Assembly (NCBI RefSeq): GCF_003660455.1
Contig: NZ_QZVR01000001.1
Span: forward strand, 434,001-498,000
Direction: 5' to 3'
Source: Nocardioides ferulae
GTDB taxonomy: Bacteria; Actinomycetota; Actinomycetes; Propionibacteriales; Nocardioidaceae
DNA length: 64,000 nt
Position numbers and translations under genes: made by a program. Position 1 is the first letter of the stretch. Every line of letters begins with the position of its first letter. Positions 50,223 through 57,564 of the stretch are shown in pieces. The notes beneath the pieces are model-generated. The model did not search any database. It saw nothing but the letters and a program-made list of their open reading frames with translations, and was not told where the DNA came from.

Positions 50223-50995
50223 GCGCGACGCCCGATTCCGCCGACGGTCGGTTGGTCCGGCCGTACGGCGACACCACCGGTGACGGGATGGTGCAGGTCA
50301 GCTTCACGCTGCCGCTGCCACATTCGAAGACCGCGGAGGGCGCGGCCGCCCAGCTCGCGGCGAAGATGGGGCTGGAGCCGGCGTTGGTGGTGCACGCCAA
50401 GCCGATGGGCCCCGACTTCACCTTCTTCGTCGTCTACGGCCGGGTCCACCACCTCGTCGACACGAGCAAGGTCCGGGTGGTCGAGCGGGACTACCCGCTG
50501 TTGACCCCGCCCGAGGTGAACACCGCGGTGCGCCGGCTGTTGCGCCGGCGTCTGGTCGTGGTCGGTGGCTGCATCGGCACCGACGCCCACACGGTGGGCA
50601 TCGACGCGATCTTGAACATCAAGGGCTTCGCCGGCGAGAAGGGGCTCGAGTACTACCGCGAGCTCAAGGTGGTGAACCTCGGCGCCCAGGTCTCGGTCCC
50701 ACAGCTGGTCGAGCGGGCTCGGGCGGAGAAGGCGGACGCGGTGCTGGTCTCCCAGGTGGTCACCCAGCGCGACGCCCATCTGCTGAACACCCGTGAGATG
50801 GCTGCCGCGTTCCGGGAGGCCTACCCCTCGGACCGCAGGCCGCTGCTGGTCGTGGGCGGGCCGCGCTTCGACGAGTCCCTGGTCGCCGAGCTCGGTGTCG
50901 ACCGGATCTTCGGCCGGGGCACCACGCCGGGGGAGGTGGCCAGCTATCTGGTCGACAGCGTCCGCAAGCAGGTCGAGGCGAGGAGGAGCGCGTGA
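50219..50995 (+). CDS. kamE: beta-lysine 5,6-aminomutase beta subunit, B12-binding
   Basis: 258 residues. GGCIGTDAHTVGIDAIL contains the cobalamin motif DxHxxG with axial His124. NIKGFAGEKGLEYY carries the conserved Lys expected to bind PLP in the resting enzyme. The C-terminal Rossmann half (ADAVLVSQVVTQ, then LLVVGGPRF) holds B12. It is the partner of KamD. The operon needs adenosylcobalamin, yet no B12-uptake gene is in the window. Confidence 0.95.
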   Translation: MSATPDSADGRLVRPYGDTTGDGMVQVSFTLPLPHSKTAEGAAAQLAAKMGLEPALVVHAKPMGPDFTFFVVYGRVHHLVDTSKVRVVERDYPLLTPPEVNTAVRRLLRRRLVVVGGCIGTDAHTVGIDAILNIKGFAGEKGLEYYRELKVVNLGAQVSVPQLVERARAEKADAVLVSQVVTQRDAHLLNTREMAAAFREAYPSDRRPLLVVGGPRFDESLVAELGVDRIFGRGTTPGEVASYLVDSVRKQVEARRSA

Positions 50996-51408
50996 GCGAG
51001 GTCGTCGAGTCAACCGGGGGTGCAGGAGCGCTGGCGGGTGCCCGGGTGGTGCATCGCCGCTACGTGCCCTACTCGCACGCCCACTACGCCGGCAACCTGG
51101 TCGACGGGGCCTACAGCCTCGGCCTGTTCGGCGACGTCGCCACCGAGATGTGTATCCGCACCGACGGTGACGAGGGGCTGTTCGCGTCCTACTCCGACGT
51201 GCAGTTCCGGGCCCCGGTCCGGGCCGGCGACGTGCTGGAGATCAGCTGCGAGCTGGTCCGGGTCGGCCGGCGGTCGCGGGTCATGGAGTTCGCGGTCCAC
51301 GTGGTCGCCCGCGGTGCCGCCACCGCCGAGCGACCGGGCGCCGCCCAGGTGCTCGCGGAGCCCCTGCTGGCCACTTCGGCGACCGGAACCGTGGTGGTCC
51401 CAGGCTGA
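50992..51408 (+). CDS. kal: 3-aminobutyryl-CoA ammonia-lyase
   Basis: 138 residues, hotdog fold. VHRRYVPYSHAHYAGNLVDGA and FASYSDVQFRAPVRAGDVLEI match the lysine-fermentation ammonia-lyase rather than a MaoC hydratase. It releases ammonia from 3-aminobutyryl-CoA to give crotonyl-CoA. The GTG overlaps the kamE stop and ends the operon. The step before it, the 3-keto-5-aminohexanoate cleavage enzyme, is not encoded nearby. Confidence 0.87.
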   Translation: MSEVVESTGGAGALAGARVVHRRYVPYSHAHYAGNLVDGAYSLGLFGDVATEMCIRTDGDEGLFASYSDVQFRAPVRAGDVLEISCELVRVGRRSRVMEFAVHVVARGAATAERPGAAQVLAEPLLATSATGTVVVPG

Positions 51409-51849
51409 CTCGAGCCGCGCCGGCCCCGTGTGGGCCAGACCATCACAGAACCTATGCCGCGACACGCCGTCGGCGCCGAGAAATCGGAGGGAACTTTGAG
51501 CAAACCAGGGGCGGCGCTGACCTGCGACTTTGCCTAAAGTCCCAGGTCAACGCCCGGTTGACACCGAGGTGGCCGCCCGGCAAACCTGTGGCGACTGCCA
51601 ACGCAGATCGTGGTTGGTGAACCGACGTCCGAGTGGCCGGGTCTGAGGGTGGGGTGCCAAACACCTGTCCGACCTGGTCTGCGGAGGTCGGTCCACCGCT
51701 GCGACGGCGGTCGCGGAAGGGCCTCGGACCCCCTAGACAACGTCCCGATCCCGGCAGCCGGTCGGTGTTCGGAGCGGACCGAAGGCGCCCGAGGTCCTTC
51801 CGTTCCCTGCAGCCATCGCCACCGGGCACCGTCCAGGTACCGTTGACGC
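51409..51849. other. 441-bp intergenic region with dyad and possible leader peptide
   Basis: No convincing normal-length gene is seen. At 51518-51549 an imperfect dyad pairs TGACCTG and GACTTT with AAAGTC and CAGGTCA (13 of 14 bp) around GCCT. GGAGG at 51487-51491 precedes TTG at 51496, which opens a 13-codon frame (MSKPGAALTCDFA) ending in TAA within the dyad. The rest is GC-rich and lacks coding bias up to the lnt promoter. Confidence 0.45.
51838..51843 (+). promoter_or_regulatory. -10 (leaderless) of lnt
   Basis: TACCGT ends 6 nt before the GTG at 51850. Confidence 0.5.
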
Positions 51850-53442
51850 GTGCTCACGCGGACCCTGCTCGCCGCCCTGGCGGGCCTGGCCCTGGCCCTG
51901 GCCTTCGAGCCGGTGGCAGCCGCCTTCCTGATCCCGGTCGCGGTGGCCGGCTTCGTGCTCACCACCCGCGGACTGCGCGCCCGGAGCGGCTGGGTGCCGG
52001 GGCTCGCCTTCGGCGTGGTCTTCCTCTTCACCCACCTGTGGTGGCTGCGCGCCGTCGGGACCGATGCCTGGCTCGCGCTCACGGCCGCGGAGTCGCTGTT
52101 CTTCGCGCTGCTCGGGTCGGTGACCGCCGTGCTGCAGCAGCGCCGCTGGTGGCCGCTGTGGGTGTCCGCGGCCTGGGTGGCGGTGGAGGTCTGGCGCAGT
52201 GGCTGGCCGTTCGGGGGGTTGCCCTGGGGCCGGCTGGCCTACGGCGTGGCCGACACACCCGTCGCCGAGGCTCTGCCGTACGCCGGGATGAGCGGCGTCA
52301 GCCTGCTGCTCGCGCTGACCGGCGCGCTACTGGCGTGGCTGGCCACGGCCCGTGACCGCCGTCAGTGGTTCGCCGCCGGCGGGGCGCTGGCCGCGGTGCT
52401 CGCGATCGGCGCGCTGCCGGCCCTGGCGCCGTACCAACCCGACTCGGAGGGGGAGGTCACGGTCGCGGCGGTCCAGGGCGACGTGCCCGGCAACGGCGAC
52501 GACATCCTGGCCGACCACCGGCAGGTCACCGCGAACCACATCGAGGCGACCGTCGACCTCGCCGAACGGGTCGGGGTGCCCGGCGGGGGAGAGACCGCCG
52601 ACGCCGGGCGGACCGACCTGCCTCGGCCCGACTTCGTGCTCTGGCCGGAGAACTCCACTGCGGTCGACCCGTTCCGCGACACCGCCACCAACAGCGGTAT
52701 CGAGTCGGCGGTGACCGCCATCGGGGTGCCGGTGCTGGTGGGGGCGATCGTCGACGCCGGCGAGGACCACGTGCTCAACCAGGGCATCGTCTGGGATCCC
52801 GTCACCGGAGCCGGGGATCGCTACACCAAGCGCCACCCGGTGGCCTTCGGTGAGTACATCCCGTTCCGAAGCCTGTTCGAGGGCAGCATCGGGCGTCTGG
52901 ACCAGATCCCCCGAGACATGCTCAGCGGCACCCGCGAGGAGCCGCTCCAGGTGGCCGGCGTCCCGGTCGCCAACGCCATCTGCTTCGACATCGCCTACGA
53001 CGACGGCATCCACGACCAGGTCTCGCGGGGCGCGGAGCTGCTCACCGTGCAGACCAGCAACGCGACCTTCATCCACACCGACCAGATCGACCAGCAGTTC
53101 GCGATCACCCGCCTGCGCGCCTTGGAGACCGGGCGCTGGGTGGTCGTGGCCGCGACCAACGGCGTCTCCGGCGTGATCAGTCCCGACGGCGAGGTGGTCT
53201 CCAGCGCGGCGCCGCGCACCCGCGAGGTGCTGCTCGAGCGGGTGCCGCTCGTCGACGCGGTCACCCCGGCCGTGCGACTCGGGCCGTGGACCGGACGCGC
53301 GTGCGTCGTGCTCACCGCGGTGGGTCTGCTGATGGGGCTGGTCCCGTATCGTCGGAGCCGGCGGCAGCAGGGTGCTGGGGAGGACGCCGCGCCGGGTCGC
53401 AGCCCGGCGCTGACCGTCCCCGCCACGGAGACGAGCGAGTGA
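51850..53442 (+). CDS. lnt: apolipoprotein N-acyltransferase Lnt
   Basis: 530 residues. About six N-terminal membrane helices precede a nitrilase domain. The triad is visible as Glu267 (LWPENS), Lys327 (YTKRHPVAFGEYIP) and Cys378 (NAICFDIAYDDG). A last helix (CVVLTAVGLLMGLV) follows. Lnt adds the third acyl chain to lipoproteins. In mycobacteria it is often joined to the mannosyltransferase encoded next; here the genes are separate, with a 10-bp gap. Lipoprotein substrates in the window include the peptide-binding protein and the FKBP. Confidence 0.94.
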   Translation: MLTRTLLAALAGLALALAFEPVAAAFLIPVAVAGFVLTTRGLRARSGWVPGLAFGVVFLFTHLWWLRAVGTDAWLALTAAESLFFALLGSVTAVLQQRRWWPLWVSAAWVAVEVWRSGWPFGGLPWGRLAYGVADTPVAEALPYAGMSGVSLLLALTGALLAWLATARDRRQWFAAGGALAAVLAIGALPALAPYQPDSEGEVTVAAVQGDVPGNGDDILADHRQVTANHIEATVDLAERVGVPGGGETADAGRTDLPRPDFVLWPENSTAVDPFRDTATNSGIESAVTAIGVPVLVGAIVDAGEDHVLNQGIVWDPVTGAGDRYTKRHPVAFGEYIPFRSLFEGSIGRLDQIPRDMLSGTREEPLQVAGVPVANAICFDIAYDDGIHDQVSRGAELLTVQTSNATFIHTDQIDQQFAITRLRALETGRWVVVAATNGVSGVISPDGEVVSSAAPRTREVLLERVPLVDAVTPAVRLGPWTGRACVVLTAVGLLMGLVPYRRSRRQQGAGEDAAPGRSPALTVPATETSE

Positions 53443-53452
53443 GGCAGCCGGC

Positions 53453-54256
53453 GTGAACCCTGCTGTGGGACCCGGAGCGAACACCGACGGGAGCCCGGCC
53501 GCCGACACCGACGGGCTGGGACGCATCGTGATGGTGGTCCCGACCTACAACGAGGCCGACAACCTCGCCTGGATCGTCGGCCGGCTGCACCGGGCCCAGC
53601 CCGAGGTCGACGTGCTCGTCGTCGACGACGGGTCTCCCGACGGCACCGGCGCCATCGCCGACTCGCTGGCCGCCGACGACCCTCGGGTGCACGTGCTGCA
53701 CCGCACCACCAAGGCCGGCCTCGGCGCGGCGTACCTCCACGGTTTCGGCTGGGCCCTCGAGCACGGCTACGACGTGATCGGCGAGATGGACGCCGACGGG
53801 TCCCACCAGCCCGAGCAGCTGCACCGGTTGCTCGAGGCCGTCCGCGACGCCGACCTGGTGATCGGGTCGCGCTACGTCTCCGGCGGCTCGGTGGTCAACT
53901 GGCCACTCTCACGGCAGCTGCTCTCCCGGGGCGGCAACCTCTACGTCCGGCTGCTGCTCGGGATCGGCGTGCGCGACGCCACTGCCGGGTTCCGGTTGTT
54001 CCGCCGGGCGACCCTGGAGAAGATCGAGCTCGACCAGGTGCGCTCGGTCGGCTACGTCTTCCAGACCGATCTGGTCACCCGCACCCTCCGGGCCGGCCTG
54101 ACGGTGCGCGAGGTGCCGATCGAGTTCGTCGAGCGCGAGCGTGGTGACTCCAAGATGAGCGGCGCGGTCGCCACCGAGTCGCTGAAGCTGATCACCCGCT
54201 GGGGCGTGAGCGAGCGGCGCACCCAGGTGCGGCGAGCCCTGCGCGGGCGGCGCTGA
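53453..54256 (+). CDS. polyprenol-monophosphomannose synthase (DPM1/Ppm1-like GT2)
   Basis: 267 residues. IVMVVPTYNEADNLAWIV, VLVVDDGSPDGT, VIGEMDADGSHQPEQL and DATAGFRLFRR are GT2 motifs of dolichol-phosphate-mannose synthases. A soluble type without C-terminal membrane helices. It charges polyprenol phosphate with mannose from GDP-mannose for protein O-mannosylation or lipoglycans. Position after lnt is conserved. The start GTG is the best of several in a Gly/Asp-rich head. The ATG of the next gene overlaps its stop. Confidence 0.94.
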   Translation: MNPAVGPGANTDGSPAADTDGLGRIVMVVPTYNEADNLAWIVGRLHRAQPEVDVLVVDDGSPDGTGAIADSLAADDPRVHVLHRTTKAGLGAAYLHGFGWALEHGYDVIGEMDADGSHQPEQLHRLLEAVRDADLVIGSRYVSGGSVVNWPLSRQLLSRGGNLYVRLLLGIGVRDATAGFRLFRRATLEKIELDQVRSVGYVFQTDLVTRTLRAGLTVREVPIEFVERERGDSKMSGAVATESLKLITRWGVSERRTQVRRALRGRR

Positions 54257-54720
54257 TGGCCGCGCGCCGCCGGTCGATCAGCTGGCTGCTCTTCCTGGTG
54301 CTGGTGGTGATGCCGCTGGCCGAGATCTACGTGCTGATCCAGGTCGGGCAGGTGATCGGCGCGTGGTGGACGATCGCGCTCCTGGTCGCCGACAGCATCC
54401 TGGGCGGCTGGCTGATCCGGCGGGAGGGCGGTCGAGCATGGCGGGCACTGCGAGATTCGCTCTCCACCGGGCGGATGCCGGCACGTGAGCTGGCCGACGG
54501 TGCGCTGATCCTCATGGGCGGCACCCTGATGCTCAGCCCGGGCTTCGTCACCGATGTCTACGGGATCGCCCTGATCCTGCCGTTCACCAGGCCGGTGGCG
54601 CGGCGACTGCTCACCGGGGTGCTGACGCGGCGGCTGCTCGGCGCCGGGGCCCCGAACGCACGACGCCCCGGACCGGGGCCCGACGGGCCGGTGATCCGGG
54701 GCGAGGTGGTCGACGAGTAG
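54256..54720 (+). CDS. fxsA: FxsA family membrane protein
   Basis: 154 residues with three to four hydrophobic segments. LVVMPLAEIYVLIQVGQVIGAWWT and DSILGGWLIRREGGRAWRAL give the FxsA core. LILMGGTLMLSPGFVTDVYGIALILPFTRP is also diagnostic. The family's molecular role is unclear; in E. coli it affects phage exclusion by F. The ATG overlaps the preceding TGA (TGATG). It is convergent with rbpA, a 7-bp gap. Confidence 0.92.
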   Translation: MAARRRSISWLLFLVLVVMPLAEIYVLIQVGQVIGAWWTIALLVADSILGGWLIRREGGRAWRALRDSLSTGRMPARELADGALILMGGTLMLSPGFVTDVYGIALILPFTRPVARRLLTGVLTRRLLGAGAPNARRPGPGPDGPVIRGEVVDE

Positions 54721-54727
54721 CCGGGGC

Positions 54728-55114
54728 TCAGGCCGAGGTCTTGCGCTTCTTCTGGTTCGCGCGGTGCAGGTGCGCGGGGCCGATCTCGCCTCCGCGCAGC
54801 AGTTCGAGGCGCTCCTTGAGGATGTCCTCGAGCTCCTTCTCCGACCGCCGTTCCAAGAGCATGTCCCAGTGCGTGCGAGCGGGCTTCTCGGCCTTCTCCT
54901 CAGGCTGGATGCCCGAGATGCTCAGCCCCACGCCCCCGCAACGCGGGCACTCCCACACCGCCGGCACGTCGGCCTCGACCGACATCGTGATCTCGAACTC
55001 GTGATCTTGCGGACACCGATAACCGACCTGCTGACGAGCCGCGAACTCGATGCCGCGCTCGTCCTCGAAACTCTGGCCTCCGAGTCGCGCTCCACGCAAT
55101 GTGCGCTCCGCCAT
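54728..55114 (-). CDS. rbpA: RNA polymerase-binding protein RbpA
   Basis: 128 residues. RGARLGGQSFEDERGIEFAARQ is the N-terminal tail. CPQDHEFE and WECPRCGGVG form the core domain with three cysteines. KPARTHWDMLLERRSEKELEDILKERL is the sigma-interacting region, followed by a basic tail. RbpA binds RNA polymerase and the principal sigma factor and stabilises the open complex. The ATG has TGGAGGTG upstream and a stress-sigma promoter 80-105 bp before it. Confidence 0.96.
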   Translation of the reverse strand: MAERTLRGARLGGQSFEDERGIEFAARQQVGYRCPQDHEFEITMSVEADVPAVWECPRCGGVGLSISGIQPEEKAEKPARTHWDMLLERRSEKELEDILKERLELLRGGEIGPAHLHRANQKKRKTSA

Positions 55115-55195
55115 GAGGCACCTCCAGTCTTCGTTCCCCCAATGGTCATGACCGAGACGGTGATCCTCCGGTGGGGATCGAACGCCTCATCTGCT

Positions 55196-55222
55196 CAACG
55201 GTAGCCAGCCCCGCAAGATTCC
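55196..55222 (-). promoter_or_regulatory. SigR/SigH-type promoter of rbpA
   Basis: On the minus strand GGAAT (55222-55218) is followed by exactly 18 nt and then GTTG (55199-55196). This matches the oxidative-stress sigma consensus GGAAT-N18-GTT. It leaves a leader of about 75 nt before the rbpA ATG. In Streptomyces rbpA is a known SigR target, in keeping with this site. Confidence 0.8.
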
Positions 55223-55263
55223 ATGTGCGGATCGCTGCGACCGAACTCACGTCGTCAGGGTCA

Positions 55264-55283
55264 CCGCCCGGTCCCTCGGGCGG
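55264..55283 (-). terminator. hairpin after MFS gene
   Basis: CCGCCCG at 55264-55270 pairs with CGGGCGG at 55277-55283, with a 6-nt loop. It lies 26 nt after the MFS stop and upstream of the rbpA promoter. Confidence 0.5.
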
Positions 55284-55308
55284 GACGCCGGCCGCCGCGG
55301 CACGCGGC

Positions 55309-56682
55309 TCACGGTCCGGTGGCCGAGTGCTGCACGAGGGCGGAGTCTGCCCGGGTGCGTGCCCGCACCGGCACCAGCAGCGCCAGCCCCACGGCGAGCA
55401 CCAGGACGATGCCCAGGACGCCGAAGTGCTCGGCGTCGTCGCTGCTGACGCCGGTCACCTGCGCACCCACCCAGATCGCGGTCGCGAACGAGGCCGGCGC
55501 CAGGAAGCTCACCGCCCGGCCGGTGGTCGCGTAGAGCCCGAACACCTGGCCCTCCTCGCCCTCGGGGATCAGCCTCGCCAGGAAGGTGCGCGAGGCCGAC
55601 TGGGCGGGTCCGACGAAGACGCAGAGCACCAGCCCCGCCACCCAGAACGCGGTCCGGCCCTGGTCGTGCAGCGCGAAGACCACGAGTCCGGCCGCGACCA
55701 TCGACGTCAGCGAGAGCACGATCACCCGCTTGGGACCGATCCGGTCGTCGAGGACGCCGAATGCGATGGTCGCGATGCCGGCGACCACGTTGGCTGCGAT
55801 GCCGAACACGATCACGCCGCCGTCGGTGAACCCGAAGACGTTCGCGGCGATCACCGCCCCGAACGTGAAGACACCGGCCAGCCCGTCGCGGAACACCGCC
55901 GAGGCGCCCAGGAAGTAGACGGTGTCGCGATCGGTGCGCCACAGGTGCGCGATGCTGGCGAACAGCATCCGGTACGACGCCCCGATGCCGACGCGGGGAC
56001 CCCGCGGGCCGCGCCGGGCGGGGTCGTCGCGCAGCGTGAGCAGCACCGGCAGCGAGAACAGCAGCGTCCACCCGGCACAGAACAGCATCGTGACCCGCAC
56101 GTCGAGCCCGTTCTCGCCGGTGACCCCGAACAGGCCCACCTCGGGGTCGATCAGCCCGAAGAAGACGATGAGCAGCAGCACGATCCCGCCGAGGTAGCCC
56201 AGGCCCCACCCGAGGCCGGACACGCGGCCGACGGTGGCCGGCGTCGAGATCTCCGGGAGCATCGCGTTGTAGTTGACCGAGGCGAACTCGAAGAACACGT
56301 TGCCCGCGGCGAGCAGGAGCAGGCCGAGCCAGAGGTAGTCGGGCGAGGGCTGGACGAAGAACATCCCCGCGGAGGCGGCGATGACCAGGCCGGTGTTGAC
56401 CGCCAGCCACCAGGTGCGGCGCCCGGAGCGGTCCGCCCGTTGACCGGTGATCGGCGCGAAGACGGCCACGAGCACGCCGGCGGCGGCCAGCGCCCAGCCC
56501 AGCTTCGCCGCAGCCCCGGGCCCGAAGTCGTCGGAGGTGAGATAGACGCTGAACACGAACGTGGTGATGACGGCGTTGAACGCCGCCGACCCCCAGTCCC
56601 ACAGCCCCCACGCGAGGACGGGCCAGCGCCCGAGCGCCGGGCGGGCGAGGGGCGGGGCCGGCGCCGCGCCGGACGGGCTCAC
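55309..56682 (-). CDS. MFS transporter, UMF1 (Atg22-like) family
   Basis: 457 residues, about twelve membrane helices. The opening WGLWDWGSAAFNAVITTFVFSVYLTS is the UMF1 signature. APITGQRADRSGRRT is the loop 2-3 motif of MFS, and GVLDDRIGPKRVIV its repeat in the second half. RLIPEGEEGQVFGLYATTGRAVSFLAP lies near the end. The substrate is unknown; the family is related to vacuolar amino-acid effluxers. The GTG overlaps the stop of the preceding phosphodiesterase gene (GTGA), so both are co-translated. Confidence 0.88.
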   Translation of the reverse strand: MSPSGAAPAPPLARPALGRWPVLAWGLWDWGSAAFNAVITTFVFSVYLTSDDFGPGAAAKLGWALAAAGVLVAVFAPITGQRADRSGRRTWWLAVNTGLVIAASAGMFFVQPSPDYLWLGLLLLAAGNVFFEFASVNYNAMLPEISTPATVGRVSGLGWGLGYLGGIVLLLIVFFGLIDPEVGLFGVTGENGLDVRVTMLFCAGWTLLFSLPVLLTLRDDPARRGPRGPRVGIGASYRMLFASIAHLWRTDRDTVYFLGASAVFRDGLAGVFTFGAVIAANVFGFTDGGVIVFGIAANVVAGIATIAFGVLDDRIGPKRVIVLSLTSMVAAGLVVFALHDQGRTAFWVAGLVLCVFVGPAQSASRTFLARLIPEGEEGQVFGLYATTGRAVSFLAPASFATAIWVGAQVTGVSSDDAEHFGVLGIVLVLAVGLALLVPVRARTRADSALVQHSATGP

Positions 56683-57515
56683 CGGTCGCTCCGTTCCCGG
56701 AGCCGGCCGGGTCCTCGCCACTGGCCGCGCTCCTCGAGCACCGCCTTCAGCACGTCGGTGCGGTCGGTGAAGACGCCGTCCACACCCAGGTCGAGCAGGG
56801 TGCGCATCTCGTCGGGGTCGTCGACGGTCCACACGTGCACGTGCAGCCCGCCGGCGTGTGCGCGACGCAGCAGCCCCCGGGTCAGGATCGTGAAGCCACG
56901 GCGACGGTGCGGCACCTGGAGGGCTGCCGGACGCCCGCGGGTCACCGCTGCCGCCAGTCGGCCGCTGGGCAGCAGCCGGTAGGCCAGCACCTCTCCCGGG
57001 TGGGCCGCGGTCGGCACCCGACCCTGGGTCAGCGCCCGGAACCGGCGCAGCCGGCGGACGGAGAACGACCCGACCAGGACCCGACCCCAGGCCTCGCGCG
57101 CGGCCAGCAGATCGGCCAGCGCCGTCACCGCGCCGTCGGACTTGAGATCGATGTTGAACCGGGCCTGCGGGAACCGGTCGAGCAGGCTCGCCAGGGTGGG
57201 CACCTCCTCGCGCCCACCGACCAGGGCCGAGCGCACCTCGCGGTGGGTGAGCTCGTCCAGGGCCCCCTGACGATCGGTGACCCGGTCCAGGACCGCGTCG
57301 TGGAAGGCGAGCAGCACCCCGTCGCGGGTGACGTGCACGTCGGTCTCGAGATAGTCGTAGCCCAGGCCGACGGCGTGCTCGAACGCGGCGAGCGTGTTCT
57401 CGAGACCCTCGAGATCGGGGTGGTAGGCCCCTCCTCGATGGGCGAACGCGAGCACCGACCCCGGCTGGGATCGGACCTCGTCCAGATAGGGGTGGCCGGT
57501 GGGCGGGGCAGTCAC
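56679..57515 (-). CDS. glycerophosphodiester phosphodiesterase
   Basis: 278 residues of the GDPD barrel. AFAHRGGAYHPDLEGLENTLAAFEHAV holds HRGG and the Glu. YLETDVHVTRDGVLLAFHD has the metal Glu, Asp and second His, and FNIDLKSD the later Lys/Asp. VHVWTVDDPDEM and GVDGVFTDRTDVL close the fold. It cleaves glycerophosphodiesters to glycerol-3-phosphate, cytosolic here since no signal is seen. The partner MFS gene is fused by overlap, perhaps taking up or exporting the related compound. Confidence 0.93.
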   Translation of the reverse strand: MTAPPTGHPYLDEVRSQPGSVLAFAHRGGAYHPDLEGLENTLAAFEHAVGLGYDYLETDVHVTRDGVLLAFHDAVLDRVTDRQGALDELTHREVRSALVGGREEVPTLASLLDRFPQARFNIDLKSDGAVTALADLLAAREAWGRVLVGSFSVRRLRRFRALTQGRVPTAAHPGEVLAYRLLPSGRLAAAVTRGRPAALQVPHRRRGFTILTRGLLRRAHAGGLHVHVWTVDDPDEMRTLLDLGVDGVFTDRTDVLKAVLEERGQWRGPGRLRERSDR

Positions 57516-57564
57516 GCGCCTCAGTATCCCGGCTGCCCGGTCGCGGATGCCCGCCGCCTCCGGA

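Noticed and set aside
51452..52082. Minus-strand frames in the gap before lnt
   Set aside because: No start context, no domain pattern and poor codon bias; they run antisense into lnt.
55160..55185. tRNA-like T-arm sequence (GTTCGATCCCCACC) upstream of rbpA
   Set aside because: No acceptor, anticodon or D-arm partner could be found; it lies in the rbpA leader.
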